The notes below the pieces were generated by a model, which was given only the letters and a program-made list of their open reading frames with translations, did no database searches and was not told the DNA's origin. From NCBI GenBank assembly GCA_030529235.1, contig JAUMXF010000001.1, positions 8,809-62,082 on the forward strand: a DNA stretch of 53,274 nucleotides. Direction: 5' to 3'. Every line of letters begins with the position of its first letter. Position 1 is the stretch's first letter. The position numbers were made by a program, and so were the translations under genes. Positions 15,672 through 24,365 of this stretch are shown one piece after another. This DNA is from Pseudomonadota bacterium. GTDB lineage: Bacteria; Desulfobacterota; Desulfovibrionia; Desulfovibrionales; Desulfomicrobiaceae.

Positions 15672-16494
15672 GGAAAATGCGGGCTAAGGCTTTGGAGATG
15701 ACCCGCACGTGAGCTTTCTCCTGTTCCGCCAGCATGAAGAAAATCTCGGCCTCGCCGGGATCCTGGCTCCGTCGGCCAAGGCCGCGGTACAGATCGTAGG
15801 TATAGTATTCGATTTCACAGGCCAGCTCCAGCAGGCGCAGCACGCGGTCGCGCGGATTCCGGCCCAGATGGGCCGCCCAGGCCGAAATGGGTTTTCCCCC
15901 TTCCATGATTCGTCCGTCCAGACGTTCAAACACTTCCTCGAAAGATTCCTGAACCGGTGCTGCGGAATACTTCTTCCAGTATCTAAAAAGAGTCTGGGCA
16001 TGCTTTTTTTCCAGATCTCCCAGCTCCTGAATCATCTCTCCCAGTTCGGATTCGGCATATTCCCTGACGAGATCGTTATAGAAAATCCAGGCGCCCTTCT
16101 CCATGTTCATGGCTCTGTAAAGGGTCTGTCTGCGGGGTATGTCTCTCGGAAAAAGTTCCAGATGGGGAATATCCTTGAGCTTCTTGCCCTGCCATCCGGA
16201 AATGCCGCCCACCAAGTTATAGATGAGTCCCTCCCGGGTTCCTGTATCCTTGACCAAGGCCGCCGCCACGGCAGATCGGCCGCCGGTGCGGCAGTACAGA
16301 ATCAGATTTGTTTCCGGAGAGATTTCATGCACCCGCTCCTCGATTTCCGGCAAAGGGATGAGCTGCGCGCCGGGAATGTGCTCGGCCTGGTATTCCCACG
16401 GCTGACGGACATCGATGACCAGATATTTCTGTTCCCTGGTCTTGGCTCTGTACTCTTCCAATTCGTCGGGAAAAATGTCGATCACATTTCTCAT
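15664..16494 (-). CDS. Rhodanese / ferritin-like (rubrerythrin-type) fusion protein
   Basis: 276 residues, two domains. Residues about 5-105 are a rhodanese fold: VIDVRQPWEY and the active-site loop LYCRTGGRSA with Cys68, then GGISGW. Residues about 120-270 look like a four-helix ferritin-like domain with two ExxH motifs, E162-K-K-H165 and E259-K-A-H262, plus E132 and E229, a set that could bind a di-iron centre. A sulfur-transfer or peroxide-related role is inference. The start is ATG at 16494 with GAGGCGG; a GTG at 16515 is an alternative. It heads a minus-strand group overlapping DUF362 and followed by hypF and sppA. The preceding 16495-16683 is AT-rich and likely carries its promoter, although I cannot name clear boxes. 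Confidence 0.82.
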   Translation of the reverse strand: MRNVIDIFPDELEEYRAKTREQKYLVIDVRQPWEYQAEHIPGAQLIPLPEIEERVHEISPETNLILYCRTGGRSAVAAALVKDTGTREGLIYNLVGGISGWQGKKLKDIPHLELFPRDIPRRQTLYRAMNMEKGAWIFYNDLVREYAESELGEMIQELGDLEKKHAQTLFRYWKKYSAAPVQESFEEVFERLDGRIMEGGKPISAWAAHLGRNPRDRVLRLLELACEIEYYTYDLYRGLGRRSQDPGEAEIFFMLAEQEKAHVRVISKALARIFRD

Positions 16495-16683
16495 GAAATC
16501 CGCCTCGCTTGGCACATATTACCGTCGGATACTCCTTCTACGGCAAAGGCGGATATAAATCCATAGGTGGGAGGCTCCGCCAAAAGTATATATAACTAAC
16601 CAGAAAAAAAGAATATTTTTGAATAGAAAAAACATCTTGTTTTCTACATCTACAGGGAACTTGCAGGGTTTCTGGCATTGGTT

Positions 16684-17409
16684 TCACGTCAGAATGCCGC
16701 CATTGACGGAAATTACCTGCCCCGTGATGTAGGATGATCCGGGAGAACAGAGAAAGGAAACAACATCCGCCACTTCGCGCGGTGTGCCAACACGACCCAT
16801 GGGGATACGCCCGCGGATTTCCTCCAAAGGCAGACCATCCAGCATATCCGTGTCGATAAACCCAGGAGCAACGGCATTGACCAGTACATTGCGCTTGGCC
16901 ACTTCCACGGCAAGGGACCGGGTTGCGCCGATAAGCCCAGCCTTGGCCGCGGAATAATTGACCTGCCCCGGCACTCCTGTTTCCCCGGACGTGGAGGCTA
17001 TGTTGACAATGCGCCCCCGCCGCTTACGCAGCATAAACGGCAGAATAAGATGAGTGATATGGAAGAAGCCGTTTAAGTGCACATCAATGACATCACTCCA
17101 GTCCTCGGGCTTCATCCAGATCATCAGACCGTCACGGGTAAAACCGGCATTGTTGATTACGGCGAAGGGAGTGCGTTCCTCCAGAAGAGAAGTGAGCGCT
17201 GTGGCGCAGGCATGACCGTCAGCCACATCAAAAGGAAGCAGCACGCAATCCCGGCCCATACCCAGAACACGCTCCCGGATACTCTCCGCCCGCTGATGAT
17301 CGCTGCGGTAATTGAGCCAGAGATCGAAGCCGTCCTCCGCAAGACGCAGGGCAACCGCCTCGCCTATGCCTTTGCTCCCACCGGTGATCAAAGCCAAAGG
17401 GTTGTTCAT
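16684..17409 (-). CDS. fabG: 3-oxoacyl-ACP reductase-like SDR (FabG-like)
   Basis: NADPH-dependent short-chain reductase, 241 residues. It has the cofactor motif TGGSKGIG (9-16), NNAG, the catalytic Ser in [15 protein letters not shown] (Tyr and Lys), the PGFIDTDM segment and the C-terminal GQVISVNGG. These are FabG-like, but it stands alone without fab or acyl-carrier genes, so it may serve a dedicated pathway rather than bulk fatty acid synthesis. ATG at 17409, 20 bases after the small lipoprotein gene, with a weak GGGCGG. Confidence 0.85.
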   Translation of the reverse strand: MNNPLALITGGSKGIGEAVALRLAEDGFDLWLNYRSDHQRAESIRERVLGMGRDCVLLPFDVADGHACATALTSLLEERTPFAVINNAGFTRDGLMIWMKPEDWSDVIDVHLNGFFHITHLILPFMLRKRRGRIVNIASTSGETGVPGQVNYSAAKAGLIGATRSLAVEVAKRNVLVNAVAPGFIDTDMLDGLPLEEIRGRIPMGRVGTPREVADVVSFLCSPGSSYITGQVISVNGGILT

Positions 17410-17429
17410 ATCAGAATCCGCCCTATGTA

Positions 17430-17609
17430 TCAGCGTCTTTTCGTCTTGGCCTTTTCCTCGGAATATCCCCGGTGATAGCCGTCTTTCACCGCGTGGACCT
17501 TTCTTTCGATCTTAGCCTGGGCCTTTCCAGCGGTAGAGCCCACTTTGGCGCATCCGGAAGAAAAAATCACGGTGATGAAGACAGGCAGCATCACGATTCG
17601 TATAAACAT
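17430..17609 (-). CDS. Small predicted lipoprotein, 59 residues
   Basis: Short reverse-strand gene: ATG at 17609 preceded by AGGAGA at good spacing; stop at 17430-17432. The product begins [16 protein letters not shown], followed by SSGC, a lipobox-like site with Cys20, and then a charged, lysine-rich tail ([20 protein letters not shown], ending KTKRR). I read it as a secreted, lipid-anchored peptide. No family is recognised. It lies 20 bases before the FabG-like gene and is probably co-transcribed with it. The -3 position is Ser rather than Leu, so lipidation is not certain. Confidence 0.6.
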   Translation of the reverse strand: MFIRIVMLPVFITVIFSSGCAKVGSTAGKAQAKIERKVHAVKDGYHRGYSEEKAKTKRR

Positions 17610-17850
17610 CGGCTGTCTCCTGTTTTTCGGGAATGCCTTCCAGCAAAAGAAAAAAATTTATTAGAGATTATTAGTTTGCCTTGTTTGTTATTTTTCATAT
17701 TATCTATTTGAAATAATAAATTTTTATTTTTACTTTTTTTGTTTCACAGATTCATTCGAAGTCATGCTTTTCATGAAAGCAGGGGACAGAGGAACAGAAG
17801 GGAAAATAGAAAACATATTTTTCCACAGGATTGTAACTAAAATCATATCT
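17610..17850. other. AT-rich intergenic region between rmlA and the small lipoprotein gene
   Basis: 241 bases, strongly AT-rich, with long A and T runs. On the minus strand it follows the rmlA stop and precedes the lipoprotein-fabG pair, so it probably holds that pair's promoter. A weak stem (TGCTTTtcatgAAAGCA type near 17765-17780) is present. No gene is seen. Confidence 0.5.
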
Positions 17851-18729
17851 TCATGAATTTAAAGGAGATTCAGATAGTTCAAGCAAGTATTTGCCGTAGT
17901 CGTTTTTGTTATATTTGAGGGCCAGAGATCTGAGGGTATGTGAATCAATATAGCCTTTGAGGAATGCTATTTCTTCGATGCAGGCGATCTTGAAGCCCTG
18001 CCGTTCCTGGATCGCCTGAACGAAACTTCCCGCCTGCTGGAGGGATTCATGAGTTCCGGCATCAAGCCATGCGTACCCTCGTCCAAGAAGTTCCACACGT
18101 AGTGTTTTGCGGCGCAGATACTCCTTGTTGACATCGGTGATTTCCAGTTCTCCTCTGGCCGAAGGACGAAGAGAGGCAGCGATATTCACGACATCGTTAT
18201 CGTAAAAATAGATGCCGGGAACAGCATATTTTGACTTGGGCCGCTGCGGTTTTTCTTCGATGCTGATCACCGTTCCGGAATGGTCGAATTCCACTACTCC
18301 ATAGCGCTCGGGATCGCGCACAGGATAGCCGAAAATGATTCCTCCGGTGGTGAGCCGGGCACAGTCTTCCAGAATTTCAGACAGTCCCACACCATGAATG
18401 ATATTGTCGCCGAGAACCAAGCAGACGCAGTCATCTTCGATGAATTCGCGGCCGATGAGAAACGCCTGCGCCAGACCATCTGGGGCGGGCTGAACAAGAT
18501 AGGAAAACCGAACGCCCAGATTTTCTCCCGTACCGAGGAGATCCTTGAAGCGGGGAAGATCGCTTGGAGTCGAGATAATCAGAATATCACGGATTCCTGC
18601 CAGGAGAAGAACCGAAAGGGGGTAATAGATCATGGGTTTGTCGTAGACGGGAAGCAGCTGTTTGCTGGTGCCGATGGTCAAGGGATAGAGCCGGGTACCG
18701 GACCCGCCGGCCAGGATGATGCCTTTCAT
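17851..18729 (-). CDS. rmlA: Glucose-1-phosphate thymidylyltransferase
   Basis: Makes dTDP-glucose from glucose-1-phosphate and dTTP, the first step towards dTDP-rhamnose and related surface sugars. 292 residues, the usual family length. The nucleotide loop is [18 protein letters not shown] at the very N-terminus; [23 protein letters not shown] and [10 protein letters not shown] follow as expected. The start is ATG at 18729 with AAGGA eight bases before it; the longer frame to 18771 adds residues outside the conserved domain. It is an orphan: rmlB, C and D are not adjacent. Confidence 0.93.
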   Translation of the reverse strand: MKGIILAGGSGTRLYPLTIGTSKQLLPVYDKPMIYYPLSVLLLAGIRDILIISTPSDLPRFKDLLGTGENLGVRFSYLVQPAPDGLAQAFLIGREFIEDDCVCLVLGDNIIHGVGLSEILEDCARLTTGGIIFGYPVRDPERYGVVEFDHSGTVISIEEKPQRPKSKYAVPGIYFYDNDVVNIAASLRPSARGELEITDVNKEYLRRKTLRVELLGRGYAWLDAGTHESLQQAGSFVQAIQERQGFKIACIEEIAFLKGYIDSHTLRSLALKYNKNDYGKYLLELSESPLNS

Positions 18730-18896
18730 CGTTATTTCCTTGGATAATGAGGTAAACCAAGCGTCCATCATTATCCAAGACGTGGATGGGGGACAAGCCC
18801 TTATGATGACAACACAGACTGGGTTTGGTACGTTGAAACATAAAGACTGAAGCGGATTTTACCACTATTTTAAGGGTTGTGACAAGGAAGCTTCCA

Positions 18897-19661
18897 ATGC
18901 GCATTGTCTGGGATAAGGAAGTAAGAGCAGAGCTTATTGTTTTATCCTCTGCGGACCGGGAAGAACATGCCTGGGCGCATGGACGGGTGACGAGTTTTTC
19001 TTTTTTGCGGATTGGTGACGTCATAGCTTATGAAAATTGTGTGTTGCAGCTTGTTCGGAAAGATCTTTTTTGCGGAGAAGATGGATTATTCCATGTCGGC
19101 TGGAACTGCCGTGTTCTGGAAGGAAATCCTGTCCGGGAAGAGAGGGATTGCTTTCGTGAGCACAGAGGATTGTCTCTGGCCTGGATTACTTTGAGCGATA
19201 AAGGAGCCAGGGGGGAACGTAAGGACGTAAGCGGCCCGGCCATCAGGGAGATCATTTCCGGGGCTATGGAGATTTGCCTGAGCAGAGGAATGATTATTCC
19301 CGATGAACCGGACATTTTCAAACATATCTTGACGGATTTTTGTCTGTTTCAAGGGTTTGATCTGGTGATCACCACGGGCGGAACAGGTGTGGGGCCTCGG
19401 GACATCACTCCTGACGTGACATGCATGCTGCTGGACAAGCGTCTGCCGGGTTTTGAACAGGCCATGATGGCAGCCGCTCTGAAAAAAACTCCTCATGGGG
19501 TCATTTCCAGAGCCGTTGCAGGGACAATGGGCCTGTCTCTGGTCATCAATCTTCCTGGAAGTCTGAAAGCTGTCCGGGAAAATCTGCTTTCTGTGCTTCC
19601 AGCCATCAGACATACGATAGAAAAACTTCAGGGAGACCAAAAAGATTGTGGCATATTCTGA
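18897..19661 (+). CDS. MogA/MoaB-family molybdenum cofactor protein with N-terminal extension
   Basis: 254 residues. The C-terminal 160 residues are a molybdopterin-adenylyltransferase-like domain: WITLSDKGARGERKDVSGPA, the substrate loop TTGGTGVGPRDITPD, RAVAGTMG and LVINLPGSLKAV. The N-terminal 90 residues (with RIGDVIAYENCVLQLVRKDL) are not part of MogA and could be a reduced MOSC-like barrel; this is uncertain. ATG at 18897 follows AAGGAAG; a GTG six codons earlier overlaps that site. It starts the long plus-strand group and overlaps the histidine kinase by 14 bases. Anaerobes of this kind need molybdopterin for formate dehydrogenases and similar enzymes. Confidence 0.82.
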   Translation: MRIVWDKEVRAELIVLSSADREEHAWAHGRVTSFSFLRIGDVIAYENCVLQLVRKDLFCGEDGLFHVGWNCRVLEGNPVREERDCFREHRGLSLAWITLSDKGARGERKDVSGPAIREIISGAMEICLSRGMIIPDEPDIFKHILTDFCLFQGFDLVITTGGTGVGPRDITPDVTCMLLDKRLPGFEQAMMAAALKKTPHGVISRAVAGTMGLSLVINLPGSLKAVRENLLSVLPAIRHTIEKLQGDQKDCGIF

Positions 19662-21294
19662 ATTGAAGTTTTCTCCTGAGTTCAAAGTTTTTTTCTCAAG
19701 AGTTTCCATGGTTCGCTTGGGGATCATGATGCTCCTTTTCGGATTATTTATTCTGGAGACATTCAATTTTTTCAATAGGGGAATGCAATTTGAACTCTAT
19801 AGAGATATTCAATGTATTTATTTTTTTGTAATTGGATTTTCTTTTGTAATATTTCATATATTTTATGTTCATAAATTATATTATTCTATTTATTTTTTTA
19901 TATTTCAATTTATCACAGATTTATTTCTGATAACATGGTGGGTTATACTGACAGGTGGGGTTTTTAGCGGTTTTTATTTTTTGTATATAGTTCTTATATT
20001 ATTTTATGGAAGAATAATCGGTTTCAAAGAATCTTTAATTTCTTCATTTTTAATATGTTTTGTTATTTTTTTAGTATCATGTATTCAGTTTTATTATCCA
20101 TATTTATGGGGTCAGAATAGAATAAATGGTTCAAGTATAGCTTATAATTATGTTTTATTGAATATCGCACTTTTTCTTGTTCTTATTCTTGTTAAGATGA
20201 GCAGATATGAAGAAGGAAGGTTGACTCATAAAATTATTGAAAAAGAAAACGCACTTTATAATGCGGAAAAGTTAAAACTCCGTGTTTTTGATTGGATTGA
20301 ATCAGGTTTGATGGTCGTCAATATGCAGGGTAGAATTACGACCATCAATCAACGTGCTTTGGAATGGATACCCGGAGAAAGCCGTAACAGTGTTCTTGGA
20401 ATGTCCTTTACTGATTTTTATCCGGAATTTGCTTCATTCTGGAATGAGCGGCAGGTGGTTTCCGTTTACAGGAAAATGGTATGGAGTGAAAAAAGAGATG
20501 TTGTTTTTGGCTTCAAGATGACGGAACTCCCCGAAGATCAAGGCTGGATGTTTCTTTTTTCGGATATAACCGAAGTACAGCGGTTGGAAAAACAGCTCAG
20601 AGAAATGGAGAAAATGGCTACGGTAGGGGAACTGGCCGCCGGACTCGCCCATGAGATGAAAAATCCATTGGCCGGGATCAAGGCCAGTCTCCAGCTTCTT
20701 CTTTCCGATGGCATGGATTCGGAATTCTTTGAACGCCTTTCCAATGTCATTATCAGGGATGTGGACAGATTGGATGTACTACTCAAGGAATTTCTGGTTT
20801 TCGCCCACCCCAGAAAGGCTTCTCCCATAGCTCTCGATTTGCGGGAAGAAACGGCTCATATTCTTATGCCTTTGAAACTTCGTTATCCGCAGGTACAGTT
20901 TATCGTAGAGGTAGGTACGGAACTTTTTCATTTTGACAGAAATCAGTTGCATCAGATCCTGGTCAATATCCTGATCAATGCCTGTCAGGCTCTGGATGGA
21001 AGGGAGAATCCGAAAATCCGCATTTTTGAAATCTGGGAACAGGGAGAACGAGGGTTGGCCATAGAGGATAATGGCCCGGGAATACCGCCGGAAATCATGG
21101 AAAAATGTTTTGTTCCGTTTATTACCTCCAAACCGGTGGGCTCGGGTCTTGGGCTGTCCATAGCCCAGCGTCTGGCGGCACAGAATAACGCCCGCATTGA
21201 TCTTACTACTTCCAAAGAAGGCACACGATTCACTCTCGTTCTAGAAGATGTTCCCGCGCGGAAAGACATTCCAGATTCCCGGGAAACAACATGA
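19648..21294 (+). CDS. Membrane-bound sensor histidine kinase (PAS-HisKA-HATPase)
   Basis: 548 residues. Residues about 18-190 form roughly six membrane helices rich in Phe, Ile and Tyr. A PAS domain spans about 214-315 (LMVVNMQGRITTINQRALEW). The phosphoacceptor is His335 in GLAHEMKNPLAGIKAS, and the ATPase has NILINACQAL, IEDNGPGIP and GSGLGLSIAQRLA. Architecture is NtrB/PilS-like. The start is GTG at 19648, inside the mogA-like gene; ATG at 19708 is an alternative. The last four bases overlap the next gene (ATGA). No response regulator is adjacent. The membrane half is extremely AT-rich (19801-20280 about 23% G+C by hand count) compared with the kinase half. Confidence 0.9.
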   Translation: MAYSELKFSPEFKVFFSRVSMVRLGIMMLLFGLFILETFNFFNRGMQFELYRDIQCIYFFVIGFSFVIFHIFYVHKLYYSIYFFIFQFITDLFLITWWVILTGGVFSGFYFLYIVLILFYGRIIGFKESLISSFLICFVIFLVSCIQFYYPYLWGQNRINGSSIAYNYVLLNIALFLVLILVKMSRYEEGRLTHKIIEKENALYNAEKLKLRVFDWIESGLMVVNMQGRITTINQRALEWIPGESRNSVLGMSFTDFYPEFASFWNERQVVSVYRKMVWSEKRDVVFGFKMTELPEDQGWMFLFSDITEVQRLEKQLREMEKMATVGELAAGLAHEMKNPLAGIKASLQLLLSDGMDSEFFERLSNVIIRDVDRLDVLLKEFLVFAHPRKASPIALDLREETAHILMPLKLRYPQVQFIVEVGTELFHFDRNQLHQILVNILINACQALDGRENPKIRIFEIWEQGERGLAIEDNGPGIPPEIMEKCFVPFITSKPVGSGLGLSIAQRLAAQNNARIDLTTSKEGTRFTLVLEDVPARKDIPDSRETT

Positions 21295-24200
21295 AAAAAT
21301 TTATCGCCGATTTACATGTTCATTCCAGGTTTTCGCGGGCCACGAGCAAAAATCTGACTCCCCGGAATCTGGCGGCCTGGGCTTCGGTAAAGGGAATTCA
21401 GCTTCTGGCCACCGGAGATTTTACCCATCCAGGCTGGCTCGAGATGATCTCTGATCAGCTGGAGTCCGTGGAAAACGGATTTTTCCGGCTTAAAGATCAA
21501 AGCGGCCTGGATCAGGAATTACCATGGTTTTCCGGCACTGCTGGAACGGAGGATATCCGTTTCGTTCTGTGTACGGAAATCAGTTCCATCTACAAAAAAG
21601 GGGGAAAAGTCCGGAAGATACACAATCTGGTGTTCATGCCGGGACTGGAAGCGGTACAAAAATTCAATATTCGTCTGGAACAGGTGGGGAATCTGGCTTC
21701 AGACGGAAGGCCCATTCTGGGTCTTCCCGCCCGGGATCTGCTGGAAATGGTGCTGGAAACCGATCCTCTGGCTTTTCTTGTTCCCGCGCATATCTGGACT
21801 CCGTGGTTTTCTCTTTTTGGCTCCAAATCCGGATTCAACCGTCTGGAAGATTGCTTCGAGGATTTGAGCTCCGAGATATTCGCTCTGGAAACAGGGCTGT
21901 CTTCGGATCCGGAAATGAATCAGTTATGGAGCGCTCTGGACCGGTATACGCTCATTTCCAATTCCGACGCCCATTCCGGCGAGAAGCTCGGCCGGGAGGC
22001 GAATCTTCTGTCCGGAGAAATGTCTTTTCCGGCCCTGCGTGCCGCATTGCGCAGGGATTCAGGTCCGGCCCGTTTCGAGGGCACCCTTGAATTCTACCCG
22101 GAGGAAGGCAAATACCATCTGGATGGGCATCGAAAATGCGGCATTGTTTTGGAACCGGCCGAAACAGCACGGCTTAAGGGTATCTGCCCTGTCTGCGGCA
22201 AGGAACTGACCATCGGCGTATTGAACCGGGTCTTTGAACTGGCCGACCGCGAAACTCCCGCTCTTTCCGCCGCCCAGAAGTTTTCTTCTCTGGTTCCGTT
22301 GACCGAAGTATTGTCCGAGATTCTCGGTTCAGGGCCCGGAACCAAAAAAGTAATGGGTATGTATAGCCAGCTGCTTCGGGACTTCGGCTCGGAGCTCGAT
22401 ATTTTGCGGCGGGCTCCTGTGGAAGACCTGAAAAAGTCATCCGCGCTTCTGGCCGAGGCCGTGGACAGAATGCGCAAGGGACAGGTGCGCAGACATTCCG
22501 GATATGACGGCGAATATGGCCGGATATCCATGTTTACGCCCAGAGAATTGCTGGAGTTCAGGCATGGCCGTACTTTTTCCCTGGGCGGTGAAGCGGAGAA
22601 GGACGAGGAAATCGGCCAGAAATGGAGAAAACCGGTTTCCACTGTTCAGGACAGGGATTTGGCCGAGGATTTTTCCCCCAACGAGATGCAGGTTTCAGCC
22701 ATGGTGGCCGGGCCGGGTCCTGTTCTGGTGCTGGCCGGGCCGGGTACGGGCAAGACCCAGACTCTGATGGGACGGATCCGGCGTCTGGAAGAACGGGGAG
22801 CGGATTTTGGGCGCATGCTGGTTGTGACATTCACACGCAAGGCCGCCCGCGAACTGAAGGAACGCTTGGAAAAGACCTGCCGGAAATCTCTGCCCCGGAC
22901 AGATACGCTGCATGCGTTGGCGCTGGAATACTGGACGGAAGTTCTGGGCGAGTCCCCCACTCTTCTTTCAGAGGAAAGCAGCCGCAAACTTTTCGCCGCG
23001 GCCAATCCCGGCTTGCAGGGCAAAACCCTGAAAACGGCCTGGAACGAACTTTCTCTGGCCAGGGAAAGCGGACGGCGCATCCCCAATGAATATGCTAGGC
23101 GGTATCTGGAGCAGAAAACCCGCTTTCATCTTGTGGACTACACGGATTTGCTGGAATTCTGGATGGAAAAGGTGAAATCCGGCAGCTACGGGCAGCGTTT
23201 CGACCATGTACTGGTGGATGAGGTGCAGGATCTTTCCCTGCTGCAGCTGAATCTTGTGATGGGGCTTGCGGGGGAAGGAGGAACAGGGTTTTTTGCCATC
23301 GGTGATCCCAATCAGTCCATTTACGGCTTCCGCGGGGCTGTCCGGGGCTTGGAAGAGCGGATCAGGCAGTCATGGCCTGATCTGAAGCGCATCCGGCTGA
23401 GCAGAAATTACCGGTCGGCACAGGATATTCTGGATTTGAGCTCGGCGCTTCTGCCTGAACGGCAGACTCTTGTGGCGTCGAAAAATCTCACGGCTTCCAT
23501 TTCTCTTTTCGAGGCAAAAAGTGCCGAGCAAGAGGCCGACTGGATCGCCGCGAGGATACGCGATCTGCTCGGCGGAACGGGCCATTGGCAGGCGGACCGG
23601 AATACGCGGGATACCATCGGCCCCGGAGATATCGCCGTACTGGTCCGTTTGAAGGCTCTGACCGCTCCCATTGCCAGAAGGCTGCACGCCGCCGGAATAC
23701 CGGTCAGCGTACCGGAGGATGAGCCTTTTTTCGCGGATTCCAGAGTGGCCCTTCTTTTATCCATGGCCGGCCGGATGCTGGGTCTGCCCGACACCGCTTC
23801 GGACGCACCCGAGTGCCCGGAAGAGATCATAAAAAAGGGTCCCCTGGCCCTGGCCGCGCATCTTTCCGAAACCCCTCCCTTCGATGGGTTGTTCTGGAAA
23901 AATTCGGCCTTTCTCGGTCTGGTCAAAGCCTTTCAGACTTACGGCGGCTGGCAGGGAGTGATGAACATGACGCAACTGGAAACGGAACTGTGCGCCATCC
24001 GCGCCAGAGCCCAGAAGGTGCAGATCATGACGTTGCACGGATCCAAGGGCCTGGAGTTCGATACGGTTTTTCTGCCCTGCCTGGAAGAAGGCATCGTACC
24101 CTTTGCAGGCATGGACATGCTGCTGGGCAAACCCGCGGCGGAGACCCTTCCGGATATGGATGAAGAACGCAGGCTCTTTTATGTGGGTCTGACCAGAGCC

Positions 24201-24365
24201 AAAACCGGAATTTTCATGAGCCACTGCTCCAGCCGGAAGCTCTATGGCAAAACCCGAACGTCTTTTCTGTCTTCCTTCGTGCGCGGACTGCCGCAGGACA
24301 TGATCCGGAAAAGCGCGCTGAAACAGCATGTCCGCCGCGACGAGCGGCAGCTCTCCCTGTTCTGA
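21291..24365 (+). CDS. Endonuclease Q-like PHP domain fused to UvrD/Rep-type helicase
   Basis: 1024 residues. Residues 1-420 resemble endonuclease Q, which nicks DNA 5' of deaminated bases and abasic sites: PHP metal motif DLHVHSRFS (7-15), TGDFTHPGW (41-49), CTEIS, PAHIWTPWFSLFG, SNSDAHSGEKLGREANLL, and a zinc-finger region from HRKCG to CPVCGKELTIGVLNRV. Residues about 465-1010 are an SF1A helicase: Walker A GPGTGKT (483-489), DEVQD (643-647), GDPNQSIYGFRG, LSRNYRS, MTLHGSKGLEF and EERRLFYVGLTRAK. The last five residues, QLSLF (1020-1024), match the bacterial sliding-clamp-binding consensus. ATG overlaps the kinase stop; its own TGA overlaps cbiR. A role in repair of deaminated DNA, nicking then unwinding, is inference. 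Confidence 0.85.
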   Translation: MKKFIADLHVHSRFSRATSKNLTPRNLAAWASVKGIQLLATGDFTHPGWLEMISDQLESVENGFFRLKDQSGLDQELPWFSGTAGTEDIRFVLCTEISSIYKKGGKVRKIHNLVFMPGLEAVQKFNIRLEQVGNLASDGRPILGLPARDLLEMVLETDPLAFLVPAHIWTPWFSLFGSKSGFNRLEDCFEDLSSEIFALETGLSSDPEMNQLWSALDRYTLISNSDAHSGEKLGREANLLSGEMSFPALRAALRRDSGPARFEGTLEFYPEEGKYHLDGHRKCGIVLEPAETARLKGICPVCGKELTIGVLNRVFELADRETPALSAAQKFSSLVPLTEVLSEILGSGPGTKKVMGMYSQLLRDFGSELDILRRAPVEDLKKSSALLAEAVDRMRKGQVRRHSGYDGEYGRISMFTPRELLEFRHGRTFSLGGEAEKDEEIGQKWRKPVSTVQDRDLAEDFSPNEMQVSAMVAGPGPVLVLAGPGTGKTQTLMGRIRRLEERGADFGRMLVVTFTRKAARELKERLEKTCRKSLPRTDTLHALALEYWTEVLGESPTLLSEESSRKLFAAANPGLQGKTLKTAWNELSLARESGRRIPNEYARRYLEQKTRFHLVDYTDLLEFWMEKVKSGSYGQRFDHVLVDEVQDLSLLQLNLVMGLAGEGGTGFFAIGDPNQSIYGFRGAVRGLEERIRQSWPDLKRIRLSRNYRSAQDILDLSSALLPERQTLVASKNLTASISLFEAKSAEQEADWIAARIRDLLGGTGHWQADRNTRDTIGPGDIAVLVRLKALTAPIARRLHAAGIPVSVPEDEPFFADSRVALLLSMAGRMLGLPDTASDAPECPEEIIKKGPLALAAHLSETPPFDGLFWKNSAFLGLVKAFQTYGGWQGVMNMTQLETELCAIRARAQKVQIMTLHGSKGLEFDTVFLPCLEEGIVPFAGMDMLLGKPAAETLPDMDEERRLFYVGLTRAKTGIFMSHCSSRKLYGKTRTSFLSSFVRGLPQDMIRKSALKQHVRRDERQLSLF

